DNA of 64,000 nucleotides from positions 124,001 to 188,000 of the forward strand of contig CATXEA010000002.1 of the NCBI GenBank assembly GCA_958367245.1, written 5' to 3'. The DNA is from an uncultured Blautia sp. (GTDB taxonomy: Bacteria; Bacillota; Clostridia; Lachnospirales; Lachnospiraceae). The position numbers and the translations under genes are program-made. A model generated the notes under the pieces. The model worked only from the letters and a program-made list of their open reading frames with translations. It had not been told where the DNA came from and did no database searches. This document shows positions 1 through 8,106 of the stretch, piece after piece; positions within the stretch are counted from its first letter, which is position 1; every line of letters begins with the position of its first letter.

Positions 1-1014
1 TACCATGGAGCGTCCGTCAATACCCATACCGCCGATGGATTCTGTTACCCATGTAGGGTCGCCGGAGAACAGCGCGTTATATTCCGGTGTTCTTGCGAAT
101 TTAACAAGACGCAGCTTCATAATAAAGTGGTCGATAAATTCCTGAATCTGCTCCTCTGTGAAGGTTCCGTTTGCAAGGTCGCGCTCTGCGTAAATATCAA
201 GGAAAGTGGAAGTACGTCCAAGGGACATGGCAGCGCCGTTCTGCTCTTTAATTGCAGCAAGGTAGCCGAAGTACAGCCACTGAATAGCTTCCTGTACGTT
301 CTGTGCAGGTCTGGAAATATCGAATCCGTAGATAGTTCCCAGTTCTTTCAGCTCCTGAAGCGCACGAATCTGCTCGGAAAGCTCCTCGCGCTCTCTTGTT
401 ACGTCAGAATACATAATGGTTCTTGTAGAATCCTTCTGCTCCTGTTTGTCCTCAATAAGACGGTCAACACCATAAAGCGCAACTCGTCTGTAGTCACCGA
501 TGATACGGCCACGGCCATAAGCATCCGGAAGACCTGTGATAATATGGCTTGAGCGGCAGGCTCTCATCTCTGGTGTGTAAGCGTCAAATACACCTGCATT
601 GTGTGTTTTTCTGTGTTTTGTAAAAAACTCTACAATCTGCGGATCTACATGATATCCGTTGTCCTCGCAAGCTTTCACCGCCATACGGATTCCGCCGTAA
701 GGCTGAAGAGAACGCTTAAACGGTTTATCTGTCTGGAATCCGACAATTGTTTCTTTATCTTTATTCAGATATCCAGGGCCATGGGATGTAATGGTTGAAA
801 TAATCTTAGTGTCCATATCCAGAACACCGCCCTTGGCGCGCTCCTGTGCAGTAAGATCCATAACCTGAGCCCACAATTCTTTTGTGGCTTCAGTAGGACC
901 TGCAAGGAAAGCATCGTCACCTTCATATGGGGTGTAATTTTTCTGGATGAAATCGCGGACATTAATTTCTTTTTCCCAGATTCCGCCTTTAAAGGTCGTC
1001 CATTCCTGTCTCAT
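1..1014 (-). CDS. pflB: Formate C-acetyltransferase (pyruvate formate-lyase), N-terminal part, truncated by window edge
   Basis: Pyruvate formate-lyase converts pyruvate and CoA to acetyl-CoA and formate in the cytoplasm under anaerobic conditions. The reading frame runs from the ATG at 1014 to the left edge without a stop, giving 338 codons of a protein normally about 740-750 residues long. The translation begins MRQEWTTFKGGIWEKEINV and contains typical PFL stretches such as NYTPYEGDDAFLAGPT, TSHGPGYL and GIDGRSMV. The catalytic cysteines and the C-terminal glycyl-radical site lie outside the window. A CAGGAGGAT ribosome site precedes the start, and a near-consensus promoter lies about 60 bp upstream. 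pta-ackA and a D-lactate dehydrogenase elsewhere in the window fit a mixed-acid fermenter. Identity is firm; completeness cannot be judged. Confidence 0.95.
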   Translation of the reverse strand, partial: MRQEWTTFKGGIWEKEINVRDFIQKNYTPYEGDDAFLAGPTEATKELWAQVMDLTAQERAKGGVLDMDTKIISTITSHGPGYLNKDKETIVGFQTDKPFKRSLQPYGGIRMAVKACEDNGYHVDPQIVEFFTKHRKTHNAGVFDAYTPEMRACRSSHIITGLPDAYGRGRIIGDYRRVALYGVDRLIEDKQEQKDSTRTIMYSDVTREREELSEQIRALQELKELGTIYGFDISRPAQNVQEAIQWLYFGYLAAIKEQNGAAMSLGRTSTFLDIYAERDLANGTFTEEQIQEFIDHFIMKLRLVKFARTPEYNALFSGDPTWVTESIGGMGIDGRSMV

Positions 1015-1073
1015 AAATATCCTCCTGTTTATTATTTATATATTTTATTTGTTACTGTTTCGTGTACAACTAC

Positions 1074-1102
1074 AATATATAGTATTGATAATTTTTTGTC
1101 AA
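1074..1102 (-). promoter_or_regulatory. Predicted promoter of pflB
   Basis: On the minus strand TTGACA (1097-1102) and TATATT (1074-1079) are separated by exactly 17 bp. Transcription would start near 1067 and leave a leader of about 50 nt before the pflB ribosome site. Confidence 0.8.
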
Positions 1103-1137
1103 CGCATATCATGTACTAATTCCTGAACAAAGACCTT

Positions 1138-1151
1138 TTTTGTGTACAAAA
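1138..1151. promoter_or_regulatory. Candidate operator palindrome upstream of pflB
   Basis: TTTTGTGTACAAAA is a perfect 6-2-6 inverted repeat about 35 bp upstream of the pflB -35 box. A degenerate copy, TTTCGTGTACAACT (1058-1071), overlaps the predicted start point. The two centres are 80 bp apart. The shared GTGTAC core suggests binding sites for one dimeric regulator; the regulator is not identified, and the sequence does not match the clostridial Rex consensus. Confidence 0.35.
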
Positions 1152-1160
1152 TAAAATACA

Positions 1161-1198
1161 AAAAAGAGGAAACCGTCCCGAAGAACAGTCTCCTCTTA
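1161..1198 (-). terminator. Rho-independent terminator of the EF-G-like gene
   Basis: An imperfect hairpin with AAGAGGA and TCCTCTT arms is followed on the minus strand by a U-run (AAAAAA on the plus strand at its low end). It lies about 70 bp past the stop of the EF-G-like gene. Confidence 0.7.
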
Positions 1199-1266
1199 TC
1201 ATGCACAAAATAATGCTTTTTATTCAATTTTCAGGAACACCACGACGTTCTTAAAAAGAATGCTGC

Positions 1267-3357
1267 TTATTCGTCTGCGCTGTCAAGCTTACTTGCTCTT
1301 GCTTCAATCTCTTTTGCCTGAATATCGCTTGGAGCCTGCTCATAACGCGCGAACTCATAGGAGAAGTCTCCGCTTCCGCCTGTCATGGAACGAAGGTCTG
1401 TGGAATATCCGTAAATCTCAAGCTGAGGAACGTCTGCTTCGATTACAGTGTTTCCTGCATGGTCAGGATTCATTCCAAGCACACGACCACGGCGTTTATT
1501 CAGGTCACCCATAACATCACCGGTAAATTTATCCGGAACTGTGACTTTCATGGAAACAATCGGCTCAAGAAGTACAGGAGACGCCTCCATGAAACCTTTC
1601 TTAAACGCAAGGATTGTAGCCATCTTGAATGCCATTTCTGAAGAGTCAACCGGATGGTAGGAACCATCATAGAGAACTGCCTTCACACCAACTACAGGAT
1701 ATGCTGCAACAGGTCCTTTCAGTACGCATTCCTGCATACCTTTTTCAACTGCCGGGAAGTAGTTCTTCGGAACAGCTCCGCCCACAACTTCCTGCTCAAA
1801 TACATATGGTGTTTCCAGATCGCCGGACGGCTCGAAACGCATCTTAACGTGACCGTACTGACCATGTCCGCCGGACTGTTTCTTATGTTTGCCTTCCACA
1901 TCAGATTTCTTGCGGATTGTCTCACGGAAAGCAACCTTCGGTTTACTCAGTTCAATGTCTACTTTATAGCGTTCTTTTAATTTATTTACAACAATATCAA
2001 GGTGCTGGTCGCCGATTCCATAAAGGAGAGTCTGACGGTTCGCACTGTCGTTTACGGAAAGGAGTGTTTTATCTTCACTCATCATCTTCGCAAGCGCCTG
2101 AGAAATCTTATCCTCGTCGCCCTTCTTCACTGCTTTGAAGCGTTTGCAGGTATAAGGTGTGGAAAGGACAGCCTTCGGATATACGATTGGATTTGCCTTG
2201 GTTGCAAGGCTGTCTCCGGTCTGTACGCTGTTAAGCTTCGCAATAGCGCCGATGTCACCTGCGTGAAGCTCGGAAACCTCGATTGGCTTGGAGCCTTCCA
2301 GAACATACAGCTTATTCAGACGTTCTTCCTCGCCCTTCTCTACATTAAGAAGTGTGTCGTCGCCTTTGATAACGCCGGAGCATACTTTAATGAGAGAATA
2401 TTTGCCAAGGAACGGATCTGCAATTGTTTTCCATACATATGCGGATTTCGCTTTAGCGAAGTCGTAATTTGCTTCGAAGATACTGTTTGTCTTCTGTGCG
2501 ATACCATTGCAGGAGCGTTTATCCGGGCTTGGGAAATATCCGCAGATATCGTCAAGCAGGTTGGATACGCCGCGAAGATTTACAGGAGAGCCCATACATA
2601 CCGGAACAATGGAAGCTTCCTGCACGTTCATTGCAAGAGCTGCGGAAACTTCTGTCACGGAGAAAGTATCTCCCTCAAAGTAACGGTCCATAAATTCTTC
2701 ACTTGTCTCTGCCACGGATTCCATAAGAATCTCATGGTATTTCTCCAGATATTCATCCAGATATGCCGGAATTTCGCATTCTTCTTTTTTACCTTTGTCG
2801 ATATATTTTCTTCCGGCCTGTTTCACTACGTTTACATATCCTACGAATTTACCGTCTTCACGGATTGGGAAATGTAATGGAGCGATTTTTTTGCCATAAA
2901 GCTCTGTAAGTTCTTCTACAACTTTACGATAGCTGACATCATCAACATCCATATCTGTAACGAAAATCATTCTCGGAAGTTTATATTTCTCACATAAATC
3001 CCATGCTTTCTGTGTACCAACCTGAACACCAGCCTTACCGGAAACTACGATAATAGCTGCGTCTGCTGCGCTTACAGCCTCTTCTACTTCACCAACAAAG
3101 TCGAAATATCCGGGAGTGTCCAGTACATTGATCTTAACCTTATCCCAAGGTACAGGAATCAATGTTGTTGAGATGGAAAAATGTCTCTTAATTTCTTCTT
3201 TGTCATAGTCGCTGACTGTATTTCCGTCCTCTACTCTGCCGAGACGGCTTGTCATACCTGATAAGTATGCCATTGCCTCCGCCAAAGTAGTCTTGCCAGC
3301 TCCACCATGACCTAACAGGACTACATTTCTGATTCGGTCAGTTCTAAAAACGTCCAT
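1267..3357 (-). CDS. Elongation factor G-like GTPase (EF-G paralogue)
   Basis: A 696-residue translational GTPase of the EF-G-like family, widespread in clostridia as a second copy beside canonical fusA. The P-loop GHGGAGKTT is at residues 16-24, the G3 motif DTPG at 80-83, and the G4 position reads TDMD (134-137) instead of the canonical NKxD, a hallmark of this paralogue group. EF-G domains II-V follow through to the C-terminus. No ribosomal protein genes (rpsL, rpsG) or tuf lie beside it, which supports a paralogue over the housekeeping factor. The start is set by GGGAGGTATTACAT just before the ATG. The gene has its own promoter and terminator, so it is monocistronic. Precise role in translation, recycling or stress is not evident. 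Confidence 0.9.
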   Translation of the reverse strand: MDVFRTDRIRNVVLLGHGGAGKTTLAEAMAYLSGMTSRLGRVEDGNTVSDYDKEEIKRHFSISTTLIPVPWDKVKINVLDTPGYFDFVGEVEEAVSAADAAIIVVSGKAGVQVGTQKAWDLCEKYKLPRMIFVTDMDVDDVSYRKVVEELTELYGKKIAPLHFPIREDGKFVGYVNVVKQAGRKYIDKGKKEECEIPAYLDEYLEKYHEILMESVAETSEEFMDRYFEGDTFSVTEVSAALAMNVQEASIVPVCMGSPVNLRGVSNLLDDICGYFPSPDKRSCNGIAQKTNSIFEANYDFAKAKSAYVWKTIADPFLGKYSLIKVCSGVIKGDDTLLNVEKGEEERLNKLYVLEGSKPIEVSELHAGDIGAIAKLNSVQTGDSLATKANPIVYPKAVLSTPYTCKRFKAVKKGDEDKISQALAKMMSEDKTLLSVNDSANRQTLLYGIGDQHLDIVVNKLKERYKVDIELSKPKVAFRETIRKKSDVEGKHKKQSGGHGQYGHVKMRFEPSGDLETPYVFEQEVVGGAVPKNYFPAVEKGMQECVLKGPVAAYPVVGVKAVLYDGSYHPVDSSEMAFKMATILAFKKGFMEASPVLLEPIVSMKVTVPDKFTGDVMGDLNKRRGRVLGMNPDHAGNTVIEADVPQLEIYGYSTDLRSMTGGSGDFSYEFARYEQAPSDIQAKEIEARASKLDSADE

Positions 3358-3391
3358 ATGTAATACCTCCCTATTTGTCTAATGTGTTTAT

Positions 3392-3420
3392 ATTCTACTA
3401 AATCTTTTTCGAAATTTCAA
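3392..3420 (-). promoter_or_regulatory. Predicted promoter of the EF-G-like gene
   Basis: TTGAAA (3415-3420) and TAGAAT (3392-3397) on the minus strand with a 17-bp spacer, followed by a leader of about 30 nt to the start codon. Confidence 0.75.
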
Positions 3421-3575
3421 GCTTTTTATATATTTTTAACAACTTTTTCTATGATTTTTTTGAAACCCCTCTCTCATAATGCCCAAAAATTACAGTTTTT
3501 CCGCCTTTTTCTTCACTTTTTATACCAGTAAACTCATCCGAAACATATTTGTGGGCAATTTCCTTCAGGAATATA

Positions 3576-3604
3576 TTGACAAATTCATTCTATCGCGATA
3601 GAAT
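3576..3604 (+). promoter_or_regulatory. Promoter of the blaI-blaR1-like operon
   Basis: TTGACA (3576-3581) and TAGAAT (3599-3604) with a 17-bp spacer. The first operator covers the spacer and the -10 box and the second covers the start point, so repressor binding would block RNA polymerase directly. Confidence 0.85.
3587..3604. promoter_or_regulatory. BlaI-type operator 1
   Basis: ATTCTATCGCGATAGAAT is a perfect 18-bp palindrome. It overlaps the -10 box of the promoter that drives the BlaI-like repressor, which implies autorepression. Confidence 0.85.
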
Positions 3605-3615
3605 ATAAATATATA

Positions 3616-3633
3616 ATTCTATTGCAATAGAAC
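3616..3633. promoter_or_regulatory. BlaI-type operator 2
   Basis: ATTCTATTGCAATAGAAC contains the perfect 16-bp palindrome TTCTATTGCAATAGAA. Its centre is 29 bp from the centre of operator 1, and it covers the likely start point just before the ribosome site. Confidence 0.85.
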
Positions 3634-3650
3634 GGGAAGGTGACATATAA

Positions 3651-4007
3651 ATGGAGAAAAAATTATATGACAGTGAATTAAAAATCATGGAAATCCTGTG
3701 GGAGCAGGGCGATACTACCGCGAAGGAAATCGCAGCAGCGCTTTATCAGCAAATTGGTTGGAGCAAGACAACAACCTATACGGTTATCAAGAAATGCATC
3801 ACAAAGGGGGCGATTGAACGAAAAGAACCTAATTTCATCTGCCGCGCGTTAATTTCAAAGGAAGAAGCACAGGAGTATGAGACACAGGAATTAATTGAAA
3901 AACTGTACGACGGCTGTCCTGATAAACTGATTGCATCTGTGATCAGCGGCAAAACTATGGACAAAGACAAAATTCTGCGTTTAAAGGAACTGATAAACAA
4001 ATTATAG
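3651..4007 (+). CDS. blaI: BlaI/MecI/CopY-family transcriptional repressor
   Basis: A 118-residue penicillinase-repressor family protein. The N-terminal winged helix (about residues 1-75) shows family features such as LYDSELKIMEILWEQGDTTAKEI and a WSKTTTYTVIKKCITKGAI recognition region; the C-terminal helices form the dimerisation domain. It is preceded by a GGGAAGGTG ribosome site and by two palindromic operators in its own promoter, so it almost certainly represses its own operon. The adjacent M56 peptidase would cleave it upon a membrane signal. No beta-lactamase gene lies nearby, so the regulated targets are either this pair alone or genes elsewhere. The gene symbol is by family; a role in beta-lactam resistance is not shown. 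Confidence 0.9.
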   Translation: MEKKLYDSELKIMEILWEQGDTTAKEIAAALYQQIGWSKTTTYTVIKKCITKGAIERKEPNFICRALISKEEAQEYETQELIEKLYDGCPDKLIASVISGKTMDKDKILRLKELINKL

Positions 4008-4017
4008 GAGGCAGCGC

Positions 4018-5028
4018 ATGGAAAAAATTCTACTGATGAATCTGACGATTACCCTTGTTGTTCCCTGTATCCTCTTAACCAGAAAACTGTTTCTATATCA
4101 TGTTTCAGGAAGAACATGGCTGTTTCTGTGGAAAATCCTGATTTTCGGGCTATTGTGTCCTTTTGCTTTCGAAATCCCGCTCAAAAACACAATTATAAGC
4201 AGAAATGCCTCTGAATTCCTGCAGTTACAGAGCCAGATACAGCAGTCCTGCCGGAATATCGTTCCCTCCTCTTCCGGAAATCCCCTCAAAGTCATCCGGC
4301 TGGTCTGCGGACTTTTAATTGCCGGTATTTTCATTGGTTCACACTGGTTAAACACAAGGACGTATAAAATGGCGCTGCCTGTCGAAGGAGAATTTTTTGA
4401 ACAATGGAAAAGAGCACATTGTTTAAGAAGGAAAATAGAAATCCGCAAATCGGACAGAATCCGGATTCCCCTGACTTACGGGATTATAAAGCCGGTCATC
4501 CTCCTTCCTTCACACGGAAATTTGACAGAATCCAATCTTGAAGCCATATTAGAACATGAATTTACACACATAAAGCACTTCGATATCCTGCTGAAATGGA
4601 TTCTGGTTTTGCTCTGCTCCCTTTACTGGTATAATCCTCTGATATGGGTTATGTATCTTTTTGTAAACCGGGATATGGAATTGTCCTGTGACGAAGCTGT
4701 ATTAAAACATCACTCTTCCGAATACCGAAAATCCTATTTACTTACCCTGCTTGATTTGGAAGAAAAAATCCGGAAACCTGATATTTTCTGCAGTTCCTTC
4801 TGCAGATATCCAACAGAAGAAAGGATAAAAGTTATGATGAATCGTAAAAAAAGCACAACCAAAACCATCTTTTTTGCACTCCTGATTTCCTCAATGGTTA
4901 TTATTTTGAATATGGGAATTTCTGCCGGAACAGGAGAAAACGCCCCTGGTATAACCGGGTTAAACGAAGAACAGGCACAGCATGTTCTTCAAAAACATGG
5001 TTTTTCATTTATTGCCGAAAAAAGATAA
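4018..5028 (+). CDS. BlaR1-like M56 membrane metallopeptidase, no sensor domain
   Basis: A 336-residue membrane peptidase of family M56. Hydrophobic segments lie near residues 8-25, 36-52, 93-110 and 192-215. The zinc site HEFTH is at 180-184, and the third-ligand region ELSCDE at 221-226. A final membrane span (about 285-300) is followed by only some 35 residues outside. Canonical BlaR1 carries a penicillin-binding sensor domain of about 250 residues there, so this protein cannot sense beta-lactams in the same way. It starts 10 bp after the blaI stop with a GGAGG site, forming an operon. By family analogy it would cleave the neighbouring repressor when activated. The signal is unknown. Confidence 0.85.
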   Translation: MEKILLMNLTITLVVPCILLTRKLFLYHVSGRTWLFLWKILIFGLLCPFAFEIPLKNTIISRNASEFLQLQSQIQQSCRNIVPSSSGNPLKVIRLVCGLLIAGIFIGSHWLNTRTYKMALPVEGEFFEQWKRAHCLRRKIEIRKSDRIRIPLTYGIIKPVILLPSHGNLTESNLEAILEHEFTHIKHFDILLKWILVLLCSLYWYNPLIWVMYLFVNRDMELSCDEAVLKHHSSEYRKSYLLTLLDLEEKIRKPDIFCSSFCRYPTEERIKVMMNRKKSTTKTIFFALLISSMVIILNMGISAGTGENAPGITGLNEEQAQHVLQKHGFSFIAEKR

Positions 5029-5049
5029 TATTTGCCTGAGATTATTTCC

Positions 5050-5097
5050 AATCCGGCGGTGTACCCTGCAAACGGTACGCCGCCGGATTCTTTTTTT
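5050..5097 (+). terminator. Terminator of the blaI-blaR1-like operon
   Basis: A strong GC-rich hairpin with arms AATCCGGCGG and CCGCCGGATT (5050-5089) followed by CTTTTTTT. It begins 21 bp after the stop. Confidence 0.9.
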
Positions 5098-5119
5098 ATT
5101 CCTGTTCATACGAGGATAA

Positions 5120-5148
5120 TTGACATTTTCCCTGTTATATTTTAGAAT
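5120..5148 (+). promoter_or_regulatory. Predicted promoter of tyrA-aroA
   Basis: TTGACA (5120-5125) and TAGAAT (5143-5148) with a 17-bp spacer. The resulting leader is about 80 nt. Confidence 0.8.
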
Positions 5149-5167
5149 AGAAAAAAGTGTTTTTAGG

Positions 5168-5208
5168 TTACTGTTTACACTGTGAACAGCGTGAACAGTA
5201 ATATTTTT
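5168..5208 (+). promoter_or_regulatory. Inverted-repeat element in the tyrA leader
   Basis: TTACTGTTTAC (5168-5178) pairs with GTGAACAGTAA (5191-5201), allowing one G-U pair, and is followed by a T-rich run. Within it CTGTTTACA and TGTGAACAG also form a near-perfect 19-bp DNA palindrome (5171-5189), so three GAACAG-type half sites are packed in 34 bp. It could be a repressor operator or an attenuator hairpin. No known aromatic amino acid riboswitch was recognised. Confidence 0.45.
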
Positions 5209-5233
5209 TGTACGGAAAGGACGTTTATCATAT

Positions 5234-6325
5234 ATGAAAACCATCGGCTTTATCGGTCTGGGACTGATTGGCGGCTCTATCGCCAAAACCATTCGCAGAA
5301 ATCACAAGGACTATCACATTCTGGCATATGATCCCGACCGTGAGACTCTCGCATCTGCTCTTGGCGGCAAAATCATCGACACAGTCTGCGAAGAAAACGA
5401 CACCCGTTTCGGCACCTGCGATTACATCTTTCTGTGTGCCCCTGTAGAATTTAACATTTCCTACCTGAAATACCTGAAATCGGTGATAGGGCCTTCTACA
5501 ATTATCACAGATGTAGGGAGTGTAAAGGGAAGTATCCATAAAGCAGTGTCAGAACTTGGCATGGAGCACTGCTTCATCGGCGGACATCCCATGGCAGGTT
5601 CCGAAAGAACCGGATTTTCTTCTGCCAGCGACCGTCTGATTGAAAATGCATATTACATTATCACCCCGGGAGGCGAAGTTCCTCTGGACAGGCTTACAGA
5701 CTTCACAGACCTTATCTCCTCCCTCGGCGCTATCCCAATGGTACTCACCAGCGAAGAACACGATTTCATCACTGCAGGAGTAAGCCATCTGCCTCATATC
5801 CTTGCCTCTGCCCTTGTAAATCTGGTAAGTATGCTGGACAATGACCTTGAATATATGAAAACAATCGCTGCAGGAGGCTTCCGGGATATCACCCGCATCG
5901 CCTCTTCTTCCCCTGTTATGTGGGAACAGATTTGTGTGGAAAATAGCGAAAATATCTCCAATGTACTGGACGACTACATCCGCCTCCTTATCCAGATTCG
6001 CTGCTTTGTAGATAATAAGGACGCTGAGAGTCTTTACCGGATGTTTGCAGGTTCAAAAGATTACCGGGACTCCATTGACATCACAGATAACGGTCTTCTG
6101 AAAAAAGCACACATTCTTTATCTTGATATTGCTGACGAAGCAGGCGGAATTGCAGCCATTGCCACCATCCTTGCAATGGAACAAATCAGTATCAAAAATA
6201 TCGGAATCATTCACAATCGGGAATTTGAACAGGGCGTTTTAAAAATCGAATTCTATGACGAGGATTCCCTGCACAAAGGCATGGCGCTTCTCCAAAAAAG
6301 AAATTACATTATATATGAACGGTAG
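5234..6325 (+). CDS. tyrA: Prephenate dehydrogenase with C-terminal ACT-like domain
   Basis: Converts prephenate to 4-hydroxyphenylpyruvate with NAD in tyrosine biosynthesis. The 363-residue protein opens with a Rossmann fold (GLGLIGGS, residues 8-15). It carries the substrate-site signature GGHPMAGSERTG near residues 115-127, and a helical dimerisation domain with AGVSHLPHILASAL. The last 70 residues, from about AHILYLDIADEAGGI, resemble an ACT regulatory domain and suggest feedback control by an aromatic amino acid. It is preceded by GGAAAGGACG and lies 8 bp upstream of aroA, so both genes form one operon under the promoter and structured leader upstream. Identity is clear from motifs and context. 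Confidence 0.93.
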   Translation: MKTIGFIGLGLIGGSIAKTIRRNHKDYHILAYDPDRETLASALGGKIIDTVCEENDTRFGTCDYIFLCAPVEFNISYLKYLKSVIGPSTIITDVGSVKGSIHKAVSELGMEHCFIGGHPMAGSERTGFSSASDRLIENAYYIITPGGEVPLDRLTDFTDLISSLGAIPMVLTSEEHDFITAGVSHLPHILASALVNLVSMLDNDLEYMKTIAAGGFRDITRIASSSPVMWEQICVENSENISNVLDDYIRLLIQIRCFVDNKDAESLYRMFAGSKDYRDSIDITDNGLLKKAHILYLDIADEAGGIAAIATILAMEQISIKNIGIIHNREFEQGVLKIEFYDEDSLHKGMALLQKRNYIIYER

Positions 6326-6333
6326 GTATTGAC

Positions 6334-7611
6334 ATGAAAATCAAAAAACAGACCCGCTTACAAGGCACACTTACTGTACCCGGAGACAAATCCATCTCCC
6401 ACAGAGCCGTTATGTTCGGCTCACTGGCGAAAGGCACAACAAAAATCACAGGCTTTCTGGAAGGCGCAGACTGCCTTTCCACCATCGCCTGCTTCCAAAA
6501 AATGGGAATTACCATAGAGCAAAATAATACAGAAGTTCTTGTACACGGAAAAGGTCTTCACGGGCTCTGCGCCCCGTCAGAAATCCTTGATGTGGGAAAC
6601 AGCGGTACTACCACAAGACTGATTTCAGGCATCCTTGCAGGACAGTCCTTTGTCTCAGAGTTAAACGGCGACGCTTCTATTCAGTCCCGCCCCATGAAGC
6701 GGATTATGACCCCTCTTCTCTCTATGGGAGCAGATATTGTAAGCCTCAGAGACAACGGCTGTGTTCCCCTTCGCATTGAGGGCAAAAATCTTCATGCCAT
6801 TCACTATCAGTCTCCTGTTGCCTCCGCTCAGGTAAAATCCTGCGTACTTCTCGCCGGATTATACGCCGACGGCATCACCAGAGTAACTGAGCCTGTACTT
6901 TCCAGAAATCATACAGAGATTATGTTAAAATATTTCGGCGCAGACATTACTTCTGAGGGTACTACTGCATCCATTTCACCGGAAGCGGACCTTACCTGCC
7001 GCGAAATCCATGTACCCGGAGATATTTCCTCTGCAGCATATTTCATCGCAGCAGGACTTCTCACCCCAAACAGTGAGATTCTTCTCAAAAATGTAGGTAT
7101 CAACCCTACCAGAGACGGATTCCTCCGGGTATGCAAGGCTATGGGTGCAAACATTGAACTGCTGAACGAAAACAGAGACGGCGAACCTACCGCAGACCTT
7201 CTCATCCGCTCTGCAGGTCTTCACGGAACAACGGTGGGCGGCGAAATTATTCCCACGCTGATTGATGAAATTCCCATGATTGCTGTTATGGCTGCTTTCG
7301 CAGAAGGCACTACCATCATCAAAGATGCGGCAGAATTAAAAGTAAAGGAATCCAACCGCATTGAGACTGTCGTGGAAAACCTCAGGCGAATGGGCGCTGA
7401 TATTGAGGCTACAGAGGACGGAATGATTATTCATGGAGGAAAAGCGCTTCACGGAGCAGAAATAGACTCCCATCTTGACCATCGTATCGCTATGGCTTTT
7501 GCAGTCGCCGGTACTATTTGCGAAGGAGATATGGAGATTCGAGGAGGGGAATGCGTTAACATTTCTTATCCAGCATTCTACGAAGACCTGTATTCTCTGT
7601 CCCGTTCCTGA
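6334..7611 (+). CDS. aroA: 3-phosphoshikimate 1-carboxyvinyltransferase (EPSP synthase)
   Basis: Joins phosphoenolpyruvate to shikimate-3-phosphate, the sixth step of the shikimate pathway. The 425-residue protein has the usual length and motifs in order: VPGDKSISHRAVM near residue 19, NSGTTTRL near 90, DASIQSRPMKR near 117, PGDISSAAYF near 230, IDEIPM near 310, KVKESNRI near 335 and LDHRIAMAFAVA near 385. It follows tyrA by 8 bp and ends at a strong bidirectional hairpin, so tyrA-aroA is a two-gene operon that feeds and drains chorismate. Whether the enzyme is class I or II with respect to glyphosate cannot be decided confidently by eye. Confidence 0.96.
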   Translation: MKIKKQTRLQGTLTVPGDKSISHRAVMFGSLAKGTTKITGFLEGADCLSTIACFQKMGITIEQNNTEVLVHGKGLHGLCAPSEILDVGNSGTTTRLISGILAGQSFVSELNGDASIQSRPMKRIMTPLLSMGADIVSLRDNGCVPLRIEGKNLHAIHYQSPVASAQVKSCVLLAGLYADGITRVTEPVLSRNHTEIMLKYFGADITSEGTTASISPEADLTCREIHVPGDISSAAYFIAAGLLTPNSEILLKNVGINPTRDGFLRVCKAMGANIELLNENRDGEPTADLLIRSAGLHGTTVGGEIIPTLIDEIPMIAVMAAFAEGTTIIKDAAELKVKESNRIETVVENLRRMGADIEATEDGMIIHGGKALHGAEIDSHLDHRIAMAFAVAGTICEGDMEIRGGECVNISYPAFYEDLYSLSRS

Positions 7612-7680
7612 ATCATATCAGCGAAAGATAATCCGACTCCCGCGCCAGAATCCGCGAAGCAGTCTTGAATTTATCGAGAA

Positions 7681-7727
7681 AAAAACTCATCAACCGCACT
7701 CTGAAATGTACGATTGATGAGTTTTTT
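7681..7727. terminator. Bidirectional terminator between aroA and the barstar-like gene
   Basis: A 13-bp perfect stem, AAAAACTCATCAA (7681-7693) with TTGATGAGTTTTT (7714-7726), is flanked by A and T runs so that it works in both directions. It overlaps the stop codon of the barstar-like gene. Confidence 0.9.
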
Positions 7728-7998
7728 ATTCTTCACATTCTATTTCCAGATATTCATTCTCTTCAGAAGCATCTTCCATTACTTCCACCATCTTTTCTGC
7801 CTCTTCAAGAAGCTCTTCATCCGCTGTACCGGATAAATCCATAATGATTCTTACATCCTCGCTTATGTCTGTCAGCACATCGTAAAGAGCGGACAGATTT
7901 TTACCATAATATGCGGGAAATTCCAGCTCTTCTGCAAGATATTCATGTATTTCTTCCACAGTATCAAATTCACTGACTTTTATTGTTACTTCCTGCAT
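7726..7998 (-). CDS. Barstar-family ribonuclease inhibitor
   Basis: A 90-residue acidic protein of the barstar family, intracellular inhibitors of barnase-type RNases. The family core reads FPAYYGKNLSALYDVLTD (residues 27-44). Against Bacillus barstar, the key interface residue Asp39 is kept (D40 here), as are the YYG motif and Thr42 (T43). Asp35 is replaced by Ser, Trp38 by Tyr and Trp44 by Ile. An acidic C-terminal helix (EKMVEVMEDASEEN) matches the Glu76/Glu80 region. It is preceded by GCAAAGGAGGAAG. A barnase-like lipoprotein is encoded only 1.2 kb away (9215-9892) on the same strand, with ldhA on the other strand between them. The two are probably a toxin-immunity pair, which is inference. 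Confidence 0.88.
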   Translation of the reverse strand: MQEVTIKVSEFDTVEEIHEYLAEELEFPAYYGKNLSALYDVLTDISEDVRIIMDLSGTADEELLEEAEKMVEVMEDASEENEYLEIECEE

Positions 7999-8054
7999 AA
8001 TTCTTCCTCCTTTGCAAAAACTTATATATAATGTATTTACACAAATACAATTTT

Positions 8055-8071
8055 TATGTTAGTATAACATA
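8055..8071. promoter_or_regulatory. Inverted repeat in the ldhA upstream region
   Basis: TATGTTA and TAACATA separated by 3 bp lie about 35 bp before the D-lactate dehydrogenase start, overlapping a TATAAC that could be its -10 box. It is a plausible operator. It differs from the Rex consensus in spacer and half-site. Confidence 0.35.
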
Positions 8072-8106
8072 TCAAATTTTATATTTCCAGAGAGGAGCAT
8101 GAATTT

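Noticed and set aside
2002..2877. 291-codon plus-strand frame inside the EF-G-like gene
   Set aside because: Antisense shadow of a well-supported gene; no family motifs and no start signals.
8055..8071. Rex operator before ldhA
   Set aside because: The half-sites and 3-bp spacer do not fit the Rex consensus; kept only as an unspecified inverted repeat.
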